This document shows, one piece after another, positions 16,201-24,414 of a stretch of DNA of 54,597 nucleotides. The notes under the pieces are model-generated. The model did no database searches, was not told the origin of the DNA, and was given only the letters and a program-made list of their open reading frames with translations. Origin of the DNA: an uncultured Pseudomonadota bacterium (GTDB taxonomy: Bacteria > Myxococcota_A > Bradymonadia > Bradymonadales > Bradymonadaceae). The stretch spans positions 1-54,597 of the forward strand of contig CATLTV010000009.1 of NCBI GenBank assembly GCA_950059285.1, written 5' to 3'. Numbering within the stretch: the stretch's first letter is position 1; the number at the start of each line of letters is the position of its first letter. The translations under genes and the position numbers were made by a program.

Positions 16201-16326
16201 AAGCTAAAACCATGCCTTGGGGTTGGATTGTATAATGAGTAGACACTCTCATCATATCAAGCGTCAAGGCGTGGTCAACACAGCTCACCTTTTAACATCA
16301 TAATCAATCACTTAAATAACATCAAC

Positions 16327-17583
16327 TCAACCCAAAACAGCCGCCACAAAGGTCGCATAACGCCCCTCGCTCATGCCCGCAGGCCAGGGATGATCAGCTG
16401 CCTGTGCACCCGTATACACCACAAAAGGTGAGCACCCGACCTCGGCAGCGCTCTTTGACAGCACCTTGAGGAGCGCCTTCTCACCAATCGCCTCACTACA
16501 TGATGTGATACAAAAGAGCCCACCGCGTTCGGTCACTTTCAACCCCTGAACACAGAGGCTCTCATACACCTTCAAGGCCTTGTGTGCACTGCTCCTGTTT
16601 GGCGCAAGCTTGGGAGGATCAAGAACCGTAATATCAAAGCGTTGCCCCCGCTCAATACAGGCATCAAGGTAACGGTCGACCCTGGAGGTCTCTATCTGCA
16701 CCTGCTCAAAATGGTTGAGCTTTGCGTTTGCCAGCACACGCGATGTCGCCTGGGCGGAGCTATCCACGCACATCACCCGGGCAGCACCCTTGCTCGCTGC
16801 ATGCAAACCAAAACCGCCCGTGTAACTGTAAGCATCAAGCACACTAGCCCCTTTTGAACGGGCCGCAATCCACTCGCGATGAGGACGCATATCAGCATAA
16901 TGACCTGTCTTCTGAAACTCCTCGGTCACAAGCTCAAACAACACGCCTGACTCATTGACCTCCACACGCTCGGGCCTGTGCTCGGAACGCCAGCATCGTT
17001 CATGCTCAAAACCCTCAAGCTCCATGATCTTGTCTGGCGCTGGAATATCGAGGATGCCATGCTCCGGGAAAAGTCCACAAAGAGCAGTGAAGATTGTATC
17101 GCGCATGCGATGGAGAGGCATGGTCGTGATCTGCACCACGATGAGCTCTCCGAGCACATCAATGGTGAGGCCAGGAATACCATCGCCCTCGCTGTTAACC
17201 AGTCGATAGCTCTCATGAGCATCCGTACGATGAAATGGCGGCAGCTTTTGCTGAGAAAAACCAAGCAGATGACGCCGATTATAACTAGCAAGCAAAAGTG
17301 ACGTAAAGTCTTCCACAGAAAGCTCTTTTGCGCCCTCTTCGGGGAGTTCCCCTTGAAGCGTAAGCACGCGAGCACGGATCTTGGACTGCTGAGAATACAG
17401 AGCAAACCCAAGCGCCTGCTCATCCTCATCAAGAACCTTGACGAGAGTGGCCAGGGGCATGTGACCTTTACATTGCACAATGGAGTCAGCAAAGATCCAG
17501 GGGTGGCCTTGCATCACTCTTTCGGCAGCTTTGCGATCAATTTTTATGGATGGTGTGCGAGGTGCTTTACTCTTCTTACCCAT
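16327..17583 (-). CDS. RlmI/RlmK-type class I rRNA methyltransferase
   Basis: This 418-residue protein has an N-terminal PUA-type RNA-binding domain (KAAERVMQGHPWIFADSI) and a central EEHEE-type region (YRLVNSEGDGIPGLTIDVLG). The C-terminal SAM-dependent methyltransferase has TGHYADMRPHREW, SAM-binding DAYSYTGGFGLHAASKGA and catalytic-type LDPPKLAPN. E. coli RlmI makes m5C1962 in 23S rRNA and has the same layout. Here the motif is DPPKLA rather than DPPxF, and the exact target base cannot be read from sequence. It is convergent with no neighbour and stands downstream of the ribosomal protein operon. Confidence 0.85.
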   Translation of the reverse strand: MGKKSKAPRTPSIKIDRKAAERVMQGHPWIFADSIVQCKGHMPLATLVKVLDEDEQALGFALYSQQSKIRARVLTLQGELPEEGAKELSVEDFTSLLLASYNRRHLLGFSQQKLPPFHRTDAHESYRLVNSEGDGIPGLTIDVLGELIVVQITTMPLHRMRDTIFTALCGLFPEHGILDIPAPDKIMELEGFEHERCWRSEHRPERVEVNESGVLFELVTEEFQKTGHYADMRPHREWIAARSKGASVLDAYSYTGGFGLHAASKGAARVMCVDSSAQATSRVLANAKLNHFEQVQIETSRVDRYLDACIERGQRFDITVLDPPKLAPNRSSAHKALKVYESLCVQGLKVTERGGLFCITSCSEAIGEKALLKVLSKSAAEVGCSPFVVYTGAQAADHPWPAGMSEGRYATFVAAVLG

Positions 17584-17634
17584 GAGACAAGTTCCAATGA
17601 AAAGGAGTGAGGTGAGATAAAAAAGGACGCGTAG

Positions 17635-17690
17635 AAAGAGCGAAGGCGTGGCGCCTCATGTACACATGAGGCGCCACGCCTTCGCTCTTT
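17635..17690. terminator. 56-nt near-perfect palindrome between rpsI and the methyltransferase gene
   Basis: Arms 17635-17661 and 17664-17690 are perfect 27-bp complements with a 2-nt loop. It follows rpsI on the minus strand and precedes the methyltransferase start. There is no long T-tract beyond the stem on the minus strand (only the stem's own CTCTTT), so it is not a textbook terminator. Confidence 0.8.
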
Positions 17691-17743
17691 ATCTTATTAC
17701 TCGTAGATTCCGAAGCAAACGCCCCAGAGTCGAGAGAATAATC

Positions 17744-18139
17744 TTAACGCTTGGAGAACTGGAAGCGAGCACGAGCGCCGCGCTGACCGTACTTCTTACG
17801 TTCTTTAGCACGAGCATCACGAGTAAGGAAGCCGCCAGCCTTGAGAGGAGCGCGGAGACCCTGGTCAACGAGGAGCAAAGCGCGGGCGATACCGAGGCGC
17901 ACAGCACCTGCCTGACCGCTCTTGCCGCCACCCTTGACGTTGCAAAGGATGTCGAACTTGTCGCCCATTTCGGTCAACACGAGAGGTTGACGAACGAGCA
18001 TCATAAGGACGTCGCGCTGAAAGTACTCATCAGCGTTCTTCTTGTTAACAGTAATCTGACCGGAGCCAGGGCGCAGGAAGACGCGTGCAGATGCTGTCTT
18101 ACGACGACCGATGGCGTGGTATTGTTCAATGTTTGCCAT
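17744..18139 (-). CDS. rpsI: 30S ribosomal protein S9 (uS9)
   Basis: This 131-residue protein shows the uS9 signature: [19 protein letters not shown] at the N-terminus, [32 protein letters not shown], and the C-terminal [17 protein letters not shown] ending in ARFQFSKR. The KR tail reaches the P-site tRNA on the 30S subunit. The gene follows rplM by 71 bases, the conserved bacterial rplM-rpsI order. Confidence 0.98.
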   Translation of the reverse strand: MANIEQYHAIGRRKTASARVFLRPGSGQITVNKKNADEYFQRDVLMMLVRQPLVLTEMGDKFDILCNVKGGGKSGQAGAVRLGIARALLLVDQGLRAPLKAGGFLTRDARAKERKKYGQRGARARFQFSKR

Positions 18140-18210
18140 GAATCTCTCTTCTGATTCGCAGTTAATAAGGTAGCGCCACAGTGAAGGGCGCGTACTTCAT
18201 GAAAAATCGA

Positions 18211-18639
18211 TTATACTTCCAAAGTACCAGGCTGTTGAGCAGCGTGAGGATGCTCGGCACCAGGGTAGACTTTAAGCTTCTTGAAGATCTGACGTCCAAG
18301 CTTGTTCTTGGGCAGCATGCCCTTGACAGCAAGAGACATGACCATCTCGGGCTTCTTGGCAAGAAGTTCGCGAGCGGTGATCTCTTTCAACCCACCTGGG
18401 TAACCAGAGTGACGGTAGTAGATCTTCTGATCCATCTTGTTGCCTGTGAAGACGAGCTTGTCTGCGTTGATGCAGACCACGAAGTCACCTGTGTCAACGT
18501 GAGGGGTGAAGATGGTCTTGTGCTTTCCACGAAGAACACGAGCAACCTCTGTTGCAGCACGACCCACGGTCTTACCTTCGAGGTCGACGATCCACCACTT
18601 GCGCTCGACGTCGGAGTGCTTTGCGCTAAATGTTTTCAT
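18211..18639 (-). CDS. rplM: 50S ribosomal protein L13 (uL13)
   Basis: This 142-residue protein starts [16 protein letters not shown], the usual uL13 beginning, with GATAAGG just upstream; an in-frame ATG 12 bases further up is less likely. Family motifs present are [45 protein letters not shown] and [13 protein letters not shown]. uL13 is an early 50S assembly protein. In some bacteria it represses its own operon by binding the leader RNA; a ~430-base non-coding stretch upstream leaves room for that here. Confidence 0.98.
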   Translation of the reverse strand: MKTFSAKHSDVERKWWIVDLEGKTVGRAATEVARVLRGKHKTIFTPHVDTGDFVVCINADKLVFTGNKMDQKIYYRHSGYPGGLKEITARELLAKKPEMVMSLAVKGMLPKNKLGRQIFKKLKVYPGAEHPHAAQQPGTLEV

Positions 18640-19072
18640 AACCTTATCCATTGCTTGTTATCGAGGTAATCCACATAAAGTGTCACACCTCTTTGTATGG
18701 TTTTATACACCGAATAAACTTTAAATACTTTATTCGCTAAGCTCTTGCACCTGTTCATATTTCAACACTCTAAAAACCAGAAGCAAGTGGGATAGCTTCT
18801 ATGTAGTGGCTTTATGGAGCCTTACTCAGATGAACTGTTCAAGACAAAGCCAGGAGCAATAAATACTCCTGTTTGTGCGTCTTCACGAGCACGACTGGGT
18901 TACCAGGCCAGAACGACTCAACACACAAAAACATGAGATAAGCAGGATGGTTGATTCATACCATGATGGACCACACAACCCATACCTCACGAGGCGCAGT
19001 GTGATACAACGCACCTTTAATTTCTGTCAACAAAGAATCCTGAATTCCTGCCTATTTTACAGCACAGAGGGC
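18640..19072 (-). promoter_or_regulatory. Leader/intergenic region upstream of rplM
   Basis: There are about 430 bases with no gene between the BamD-like gene and rplM. A TATAAA-type -10 candidate lies on the minus strand at about 18701-18706. A small inverted repeat, CGAATAAA with TTTATTCG (18711-18736), overlaps the region just upstream of it, and CAGGAG/CTCCTG (18851-18871) forms another short stem. The region is a reasonable place for the ribosomal operon promoter and leader, but I recognise no known leader structure. Confidence 0.4.
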
Positions 19073-19945
19073 CTACTTTTTGGCATCTTCCAATTTTGCC
19101 TGCGGCGTGAGCTTGTGTTTGGCCATGTAATCCTTGGCATCAAGCGCCAGAGGATGCTTGGGATAATATTCAATCAGATCGGTCAATGCGACGACTGCCT
19201 TGTTGACATCATCCAGCTCCAAATAAGCACGCGCAAGCAGGAACAACGCCTGTGGATCTAGCCCCAGCCCTGGATAGTTCTGAAGCAAATAACTCAGACG
19301 CATTGCTGCTGCGCGAGGATTATCACGCTTCAAATAAAACTTGGCGACATACAGCTCATGATCAGCGAGCCTACGGCGAGTCTCTTTGAGTTTGCGTGTA
19401 GCCTCGGCGGTGTACTCTGTCTCGGGGTTGCGGCGCAAAAAGTACTGAAGCTCTCGCTCTGCTTCCTTGGCACGATCCAGATCGCGCTCATAACCAGGAG
19501 GCAAGAAGAACCACTCACGAGGCATCTGCTTATAAAAGGCAAATGCCACCCTCCAGTTGGCGTAGGTCACGCGATCATCATCAGGATGTAACTTGGAGAA
19601 CGCCCTGTATTGCTCCACCGCAGTGGCATACTTCTCCTGCTCAAAGTAGGCATCCGCAATGCGCAAATCTGCAAGCACAGCCAGTCCGCTGTAGGGAAAC
19701 TTCGATCGCAGCACGTTAAAGCGTCGAATCGACTCGGAGTAATCTCCAGTCTTGAAGGCACGCTCGGCATCCTTGTAAGCCTTCTGCGCACGCGCTTCAT
19801 CCGAGGAATCCTGTGCGTGTGCATCGTGCACATCCACCACGGATACAAACGAACCAGCAAGACATGCCGCACATAACGCGCCCAGAATATGGTGGCGTGT
19901 GTAACCAAGCAGACGTTTCGCTTTTTTATTCTCTAACATTCTCAC
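19073..19945 (-). CDS. BamD-like TPR protein of the outer membrane assembly type, 290 aa
   Basis: BamD-family proteins are TPR lipoproteins of the BAM complex that inserts outer membrane beta-barrels. After an N-terminal signal region the family pattern is clear: AYKDAERAFKTGDYSESIRR, FPYSGLAVLADLRIADAYFE, YATAVEQYRAFSKLHPDD, then FLRRNPETEYTAEATRK and HELYVAKFYLKRDNPRAAAMR. The usual lipobox is not evident: cleavage looks like signal peptidase I after AHA, with only LCAAC as a poor lipobox candidate. The start is GTG 19945, or ATG 19939. It may be the true BamD or a paralog. Confidence 0.8.
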   Translation of the reverse strand: MRMLENKKAKRLLGYTRHHILGALCAACLAGSFVSVVDVHDAHAQDSSDEARAQKAYKDAERAFKTGDYSESIRRFNVLRSKFPYSGLAVLADLRIADAYFEQEKYATAVEQYRAFSKLHPDDDRVTYANWRVAFAFYKQMPREWFFLPPGYERDLDRAKEAERELQYFLRRNPETEYTAEATRKLKETRRRLADHELYVAKFYLKRDNPRAAAMRLSYLLQNYPGLGLDPQALFLLARAYLELDDVNKAVVALTDLIEYYPKHPLALDAKDYMAKHKLTPQAKLEDAKK

Positions 19946-20182
19946 AACCTGATTTCATACATCGTGTCAACACCAAGGGACAGCATCACGCGGGAACCTA
20001 ACACAAGCCCCTTCAAGCTTGAATCCCTATTTTACGTGCGTGCACGCTTTAACATCATGACAAAAGAATTACCCATGGCCTATAATCTGCATTACAAGTG
20101 AACGCAAGGCTCCCTCCAGGGCACCCCTCACACAGTATATACGTCGCACATGAAGCCCCCGAATGTGCTCACAATGATCGAT

Positions 20183-20222
20183 TGGAGTAATCTTACTCCA
20201 TAACAATGACACTAATGTCACG
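20183..20222. repeat. Left copy of a palindromic direct repeat flanking the lipoprotein cluster
   Basis: TGGAGTAA-TC-TTACTCCA (20183-20200) is a perfect 8-bp-arm palindrome, followed by a smaller one, TGACA-CTAA-TGTCA. A close copy of both lies at 23753-23790, after the third lipoprotein gene. This copy overlaps the annotated start of the first lipoprotein gene. Confidence 0.7.
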
Positions 20223-21105
20223 CATGCCATATACATACACACATACTCGCACGACAACCGTGCTCAGCACCCTTTTGATGATGCTTATTACGCTTCATGC
20301 TGCGTGTCTGGGCACTTCCCTTGGGCAAAACTGCGTCTTTGACTCTGAATGCGGCCCATCCCAACGCTGTGTGCAAAGTATATGCTATCAGGAGTGCACC
20401 TCCGATGATCAGTGTGCACAGGACGAAGAAGAGAGCTGCCAGTCACAAGATCGCGGAGGTGACGGCGCTCAAGATATCGCCGTGTGCATACAGGACAATG
20501 ACATCATCGCGACTGAAGCAAATCACGAGACAAGTTGCACAGAAAATTCCGAGTGTCAGGAAAGACTTAACGATGAACGTGCACGCTGCGGCATCCTCTC
20601 GACCTGCATCATCCCACCTGAAGAACATACAATTATCGTGGAGGATTTAAGCACACGAGGACAACCTGGCGCAGAGATCCTCACTGCCCATCTTGAAGAT
20701 CAACAGGGCACCTTACTCGACACCCTGACCATCCAGGCATACACACCCGTAGAGCCACTCACCTCTGAAGGTGCTCAGGACTTCGCATGGCTCTCCCCCC
20801 ATCACATGACTTGCAACACCACAAGTACAGCGCTCGCCCTTGGCGGTCAGTCAGGAGAGCTTGAGCTTGCCTACCTCAACGCACAGGGTCGAAAATCCAC
20901 TCTGGAAGAAGGCTGGTCCATTGTAGTGCACGAAAAAGGCTCGCAGTGCGATGAGAGCGAACCAAACGACCCCCTTCAAATCATGCTATGTGTCACGCTC
21001 ACGGGCGACCCTTTCACAAAAGATCGCTGCCGAGTCCTTGACACAACCCTGCAGGAAGGAATGATTATAGCACCTGTAGCATTCAACCAATCACTTCGGT
21101 TTTAA
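20206..21105 (+). CDS. Cys-rich lipoprotein 1 of the cluster, about 299 aa
   Basis: The signal peptide ends in the lipobox LHAAC. Next come Cys-rich repeats of the C-x(5)-C type (CVFDSECGPSQRCVQSICY, then CTSDDQCAQDEEESC), typical of surface lipoproteins in Myxococcota. The C-terminal half (GAEILTAHLEDQQGTLLD) resembles the corresponding domain of the next two genes, though it has drifted more than they have. The frame starts at ATG 20206; ATG 20224 (MPYTYTHTR) is probably the real start, because 20206 lies inside a palindromic repeat. Neither has a clear ribosome-binding site. Function is unknown. Confidence 0.75.
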   Translation: MTLMSRMPYTYTHTRTTTVLSTLLMMLITLHAACLGTSLGQNCVFDSECGPSQRCVQSICYQECTSDDQCAQDEEESCQSQDRGGDGAQDIAVCIQDNDIIATEANHETSCTENSECQERLNDERARCGILSTCIIPPEEHTIIVEDLSTRGQPGAEILTAHLEDQQGTLLDTLTIQAYTPVEPLTSEGAQDFAWLSPHHMTCNTTSTALALGGQSGELELAYLNAQGRKSTLEEGWSIVVHEKGSQCDESEPNDPLQIMLCVTLTGDPFTKDRCRVLDTTLQEGMIIAPVAFNQSLRF

Positions 21106-21140
21106 GAGAGGGTTCGAGGAAGTGAAACAATAATTATTCC

Positions 21141-21167
21141 TTACAATGAATAATTTTCATGTATACT
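21141..21167 (+). promoter_or_regulatory. Possible promoter of the second lipoprotein gene
   Basis: TATACT (21162-21167) is a good -10 candidate, with TTACAA 15 bases upstream, shorter than the ideal 17. The site lies about 80 bases before the start at 21245. An AATTATTC/GAATAATT inverted repeat overlaps the -35 side. Confidence 0.35.
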
Positions 21168-21244
21168 GCGTCCAATTACAACGTAGACGTATCGACAAGC
21201 AACCTTTCACGTGTTCACACACAACTTATTGGAGATAATACACC

Positions 21245-22171
21245 ATGATTGATAATAAACTTAAAGCACTTGGCGCCACAGCTAGCGCTCTCATTGGCCT
21301 TTCAATCCTCGCTTGTGGCGGCGGCCTGGGAAACAGCGGCGGCGGTACACCCTGTACTCTTGACTCCGATTGTAGTGCAGATCAGGTCTGTTCACAGAGT
21401 GATAACGTGTGCCAATACACATGTGTTGATGACTCCGAATGTTACCTCGGCGAGCAATGCTTGCCACGTGGTGGAAACGCCGTGGGGAACACCTGTCAGG
21501 TGTCCAGCGACGACAACTCAACTACAAACAACACAACAACAAACAACACAACCACTGTAGAATGTACTGTCAACGAAGACTGTATCGCGGGTGACCTCGA
21601 AGGTGTCTGTTTTGATGGCGTATGTGATTACCCAACACCTGACACCACATACAACTGGATCTTGATCAGCGATACCAGCGCTGGTGCTGAAGCCTGTGAT
21701 AACACTGATCCTGGCTCTGACATCATGGGCGTGCGTTTGCTTGATGAGCAAGGACAGCTCGTGGGCTGGGGCTCTGCAGGTAACGACCAGCAGGGCACAG
21801 GTGAGGACATGAACAAATATCCCACCACAGTGCGTTTGGACGGACAGCCTCACGGGCTCACAAGCCTTGAATGTCCTGACGGTCGCCTCAGCGAACTGAC
21901 CCCCGAACCATTCTCCCTTGGATGTGGTGGTTGGGTCCTCATCGAATTCTATGACAGCGTAGGAACTCCCGTTGCGATCACAGAGGGTTCACGCATTGAG
22001 GTTCTTGAGTACGGCTCAAACTGCGGTGGCTCCGATGCTGACAGCTACGATGTCCTGCTGTGCACTGACTCAGAAGGAGCAAGAGGCGGCTCGGACGCAT
22101 CCTGTTCATCCGAACTCGGTCTAGGCCTTGAAGGATTTGGCTCCATTTCCGTGAGCTCCCTTCCTCAGTAA
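21245..22171 (+). CDS. Cys-rich lipoprotein 2 of the cluster, 308 aa
   Basis: ATG 21245 is preceded by GGAGATAA. The lipobox LSILAC (Cys24) is followed by GGG. Two Cys-rich repeats (CTLDSDCSADQVCSQ and CVDDSECYLGEQC) lead to a Thr/Asn spacer, NNTTTNNTTT, that looks like a stalk. The C-terminal domain (~residue 135 on) contains DPGSDIMGVRLLDEQGQLVG and CGGWVLIEFYD. The same layout, including DPGSDI, recurs in the next gene. Probably a cell-surface protein; ligand unknown. It ends just before a 58-bp palindrome. Confidence 0.82.
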   Translation: MIDNKLKALGATASALIGLSILACGGGLGNSGGGTPCTLDSDCSADQVCSQSDNVCQYTCVDDSECYLGEQCLPRGGNAVGNTCQVSSDDNSTTNNTTTNNTTTVECTVNEDCIAGDLEGVCFDGVCDYPTPDTTYNWILISDTSAGAEACDNTDPGSDIMGVRLLDEQGQLVGWGSAGNDQQGTGEDMNKYPTTVRLDGQPHGLTSLECPDGRLSELTPEPFSLGCGGWVLIEFYDSVGTPVAITEGSRIEVLEYGSNCGGSDADSYDVLLCTDSEGARGGSDASCSSELGLGLEGFGSISVSSLPQ

Positions 22172-22184
22172 TCGCTCCACATAA

Positions 22185-22242
22185 AAAAGAAAAAGAGGGG
22201 CGACCATTTGGCTAGCCAAATGGTCGCCCCTCTTTTTCTTTT
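22185..22242. terminator. 58-bp perfect palindrome, bidirectional terminator
   Basis: Arms 22185-22213 and 22214-22242 are perfect 29-bp complements with zero loop, flanked by A-rich sequence on one side and a T-rich run on the other. The GGCGACCATTTG core recurs in the palindrome at 24280-24350. Confidence 0.93.
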
Positions 22243-22592
22243 ATTTTTTTCTTCACAACCTCGTGAAGCGGCTTAAATTGTGCCCAACTCTACAGAGCCA
22301 GCGCAGTCTTGAAGATGACATGGTACGGTTTTAGAACTCGCATCCACACGCATTGCGCACCATCTGTATCAATTTGATCGCTCGCATGAAACTTTTCTAC
22401 ACATTCGATGACTTAAACTTGACGAATTGGCAAGGATCATGCATTGAACTCTGAAACGAAACGAGCCGCAGGTACACTATACTTATTCGACATGTATCTG
22501 AGTTTATCGGCTTGCAAGGTTTCTTCGTCGTGATTGTCACGACACTCTTAACCTTTCACGTTCATTCGAACCTCCAATGGAGACTAAATCAC
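22243..22592. other. Intergenic region before the third lipoprotein gene
   Basis: About 350 bases without a gene. A TTGACG at about 22419 is a possible -35 element, but no good -10 follows at the right distance. An open frame extends upstream of the third gene to 22512, but the protein start is better placed at 22593. Confidence 0.4.
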
Positions 22593-23741
22593 ATGAAGAG
22601 CACACTTAAGTTTCTCTCTGCTACAGCACTTCTCTCCCTCGCCAGCAGCCTTGTTTTGACAGGTTGCCCCGGTGAAGTCGACACATGTACAACAGACGCT
22701 GACTGCGACACAGGATACATCTGTGACGCTGACGTCAACGAGTGTGTGCTTGAGGCCGACGCCTGTACATCCAACGCTGACTGTGCAGATGGCACATTCT
22801 GTGTCCAGGAAGCCAACAACTCTGGCGACTTCGTCTGTGGCATGCCTACTGACTGTAGCGAAATCGCTCTGGCAGAAGAAAAAGACTCCTACTGCGACAC
22901 CCAGGAAGCTGGTGCAGCATGTCTTCCTATCGTCGACGGAGGAGAAGGCGCTGTGGAATGCCGCGTGCCTACAAACTGTGGCGAAGCTACTGACGTGGAC
23001 ACCTACTGCCGCAACGAACTCGGCCTCACAGACGACGATGGTGTCGCATGTGATATCGACGCCGAAACTCCTACATGTGTCGCAACCGTCATGACCGACC
23101 ACTACCACGTGATGGTGAAAGACATCAGCACCGAAGACTGTAACCTTGCAGAAGACGCAAACGGCTTCGATCCTGGTTCTGACATCACATTCGTCGAGCT
23201 TACCGACGCTGATGCCATGGTGCTTGGCTACGGTAAAACCGTAACCTACACACAGGGTAACGATCCTGCTGACCAGCAGAACGACTTCACAAACGAAGAC
23301 GTCCTCGACGGTGCTGCTCCTGATCTTCTTACAGAGAGCGATTTCGAAGAAGACCTCGAGAACCGTTGTCCTGCAGGCGACAGCGCTGGCCGCTTCAGCA
23401 CCACAAGCGTGCTTACACTTGGCTGCTCTGGTAGCGTCATCGTGGACTTCCCCACAGATTCCTCTATCCAGCCTATCTTCAACGGCCAGACCGTGACCGT
23501 TGGTGAGTACGCTCCTGTCTGTAACCAGAACGAAAACCCCACAGGTACAACAGGTACAACAGACTTCTACGAAGTCTACGTCTGTCCTGCTGTTGAAGTG
23601 GACGGAACAGCTCCTACCGATCTCGACTGCGAAATGAGCGGCGTGAAGATCTCCACCGACACCACAGCTGGCCTTAAGAGCTACGAAGTGACCGGTGTGA
23701 AAGACGCTCCTGCAGCTGACGATTCCGGCGAAGAAAGCTAA
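22593..23741 (+). CDS. Cys-rich lipoprotein 3 of the cluster, 382 aa
   Basis: ATG 22593 gives the signal MKSTLKFLSATALLSL and the lipobox LVLTGC; the frame is open upstream to 22512. Cys-rich repeats follow (CTTDADCDTGYICD, CTSNADCADGTFCV and further Cys pairs, including CSEIALAEEKDSYCD). The C-terminal domain, with FDPGSDITFVELTDADAMVLG and LTLGCSGSVIVDF, is homologous to that of the second gene. The composition is strongly acidic (DDDGVACDIDAE), as in many exported proteins of marine bacteria. Function is unknown. A direct-repeat copy and a terminator follow. Confidence 0.82.
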   Translation: MKSTLKFLSATALLSLASSLVLTGCPGEVDTCTTDADCDTGYICDADVNECVLEADACTSNADCADGTFCVQEANNSGDFVCGMPTDCSEIALAEEKDSYCDTQEAGAACLPIVDGGEGAVECRVPTNCGEATDVDTYCRNELGLTDDDGVACDIDAETPTCVATVMTDHYHVMVKDISTEDCNLAEDANGFDPGSDITFVELTDADAMVLGYGKTVTYTQGNDPADQQNDFTNEDVLDGAAPDLLTESDFEEDLENRCPAGDSAGRFSTTSVLTLGCSGSVIVDFPTDSSIQPIFNGQTVTVGEYAPVCNQNENPTGTTGTTDFYEVYVCPAVEVDGTAPTDLDCEMSGVKISTDTTAGLKSYEVTGVKDAPAADDSGEES

Positions 23742-23752
23742 TTGACATGAGG

Positions 23753-23790
23753 TGGAGTAAACTTACTCCACCACCATGACAATCGCGTCA
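23753..23790. repeat. Right copy of the palindromic direct repeat flanking the lipoprotein cluster
   Basis: TGGAGTAA-AC-TTACTCCA (23753-23770), then CCACCATGACAATCGCGTCA, parallel to 20183-20222 in order and spacing. It starts 11 bases after the stop of the third lipoprotein gene. Confidence 0.7.
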
Positions 23791-23792
23791 TA

Positions 23793-23835
23793 ATGGCGAG
23801 GCTGATTTAAATCAGCCTCGCCATTTTTCTTTTTA
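23793..23835 (+). terminator. 34-bp perfect palindrome plus T-tract
   Basis: Arms 23793-23809 and 23810-23826 are perfect 17-bp complements with zero loop, followed by TTTTTCTTTTT. It terminates the third lipoprotein gene. Confidence 0.93.
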
Positions 23836-23941
23836 AATCTTTCTCGCCCTTCCCTCGTCAAAAGCAAGTGTTGGACATCGCACGTGTCATGCTTACGTTG
23901 TATGTCATGGGCTCTCTACGACCATCACACAAAGGAGTGTT

Positions 23942-24274
23942 ATGTTTTTCGTTTATGCAATCGTTCGATTCTTGCTTCAAGCCCTGGCGCTAAAATTCTC
24001 AGTCTCACTAATTGGACAGCCAGGCGTTCAAAATAACTACACACAAGCACTGACAACCTCTGCCATTCTTGGCGTCCTGAGCTTGCTATGCGGCTGTATC
24101 CCTGTCTTTGGATGGCTACTTTATCTGGGACTCTGGTGTGCTGTGGTGATGAACACATACAAGCTCTCGTTCACCCGTAGTGTTGGCGTGGCAATCATCC
24201 AGACGTTGATCGCGTTTGGACTGCTCAAGCTGTTGGTGTTGATTAATATTCTTCCAGCAGCAACATCACTGTAA
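23942..24274 (+). CDS. Small membrane protein, 110 aa
   Basis: ATG 23942 is preceded by AAAGGAGTGTT. Three hydrophobic stretches are seen: VYAIVRFLLQALALKFSVSL, then AILGVLSLLCGCIPVFGWLL running into YLGLWCAVVMNTY, and VAIIQTLIAFGLLKLLVLI. The hydrophobic CGCIPVFGW loop suggests an integral membrane protein of unknown role. It is transcribed alone and converges on the GAF protein gene through a shared palindrome. Confidence 0.7.
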   Translation: MFFVYAIVRFLLQALALKFSVSLIGQPGVQNNYTQALTTSAILGVLSLLCGCIPVFGWLLYLGLWCAVVMNTYKLSFTRSVGVAIIQTLIAFGLLKLLVLINILPAATSL

Positions 24275-24279
24275 GACTC

Positions 24280-24350
24280 AAAAAGATAAGACCGAAAGAG
24301 GGCGACCATTTGCGCAGCAAATGGTCGCCCTCTTTCGGTCTTATCTTTTT
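24280..24350. terminator. 71-nt palindrome, bidirectional terminator
   Basis: Arms 24280-24313 and 24317-24350 are perfect 34-bp complements with a 3-nt loop. A-runs and T-runs close both ends, so it can terminate both convergent genes. Its core GGGCGACCATTTG/CAAATGGTCGCCC is shared with 22185-22242. Confidence 0.95.
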
Positions 24351-24414
24351 GAAACTGGTTCCTGGAGCGTAATAAAGAAGGATCTGTTGGGAAAAGCTCC
24401 TTCTCCATCACGCT

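Noticed and set aside
21520-21560. Asn/Thr tract in lipoprotein 2 as a phase-variable microsatellite
   Set aside because: The repeat (aacaacaca type) is imperfect, in frame and coding; a length change would keep the frame, so it is better seen as a spacer.
22512-22592. Longer start for lipoprotein 3
   Set aside because: A start at 22593 gives a standard lipoprotein signal; the extension would put 27 residues before it.
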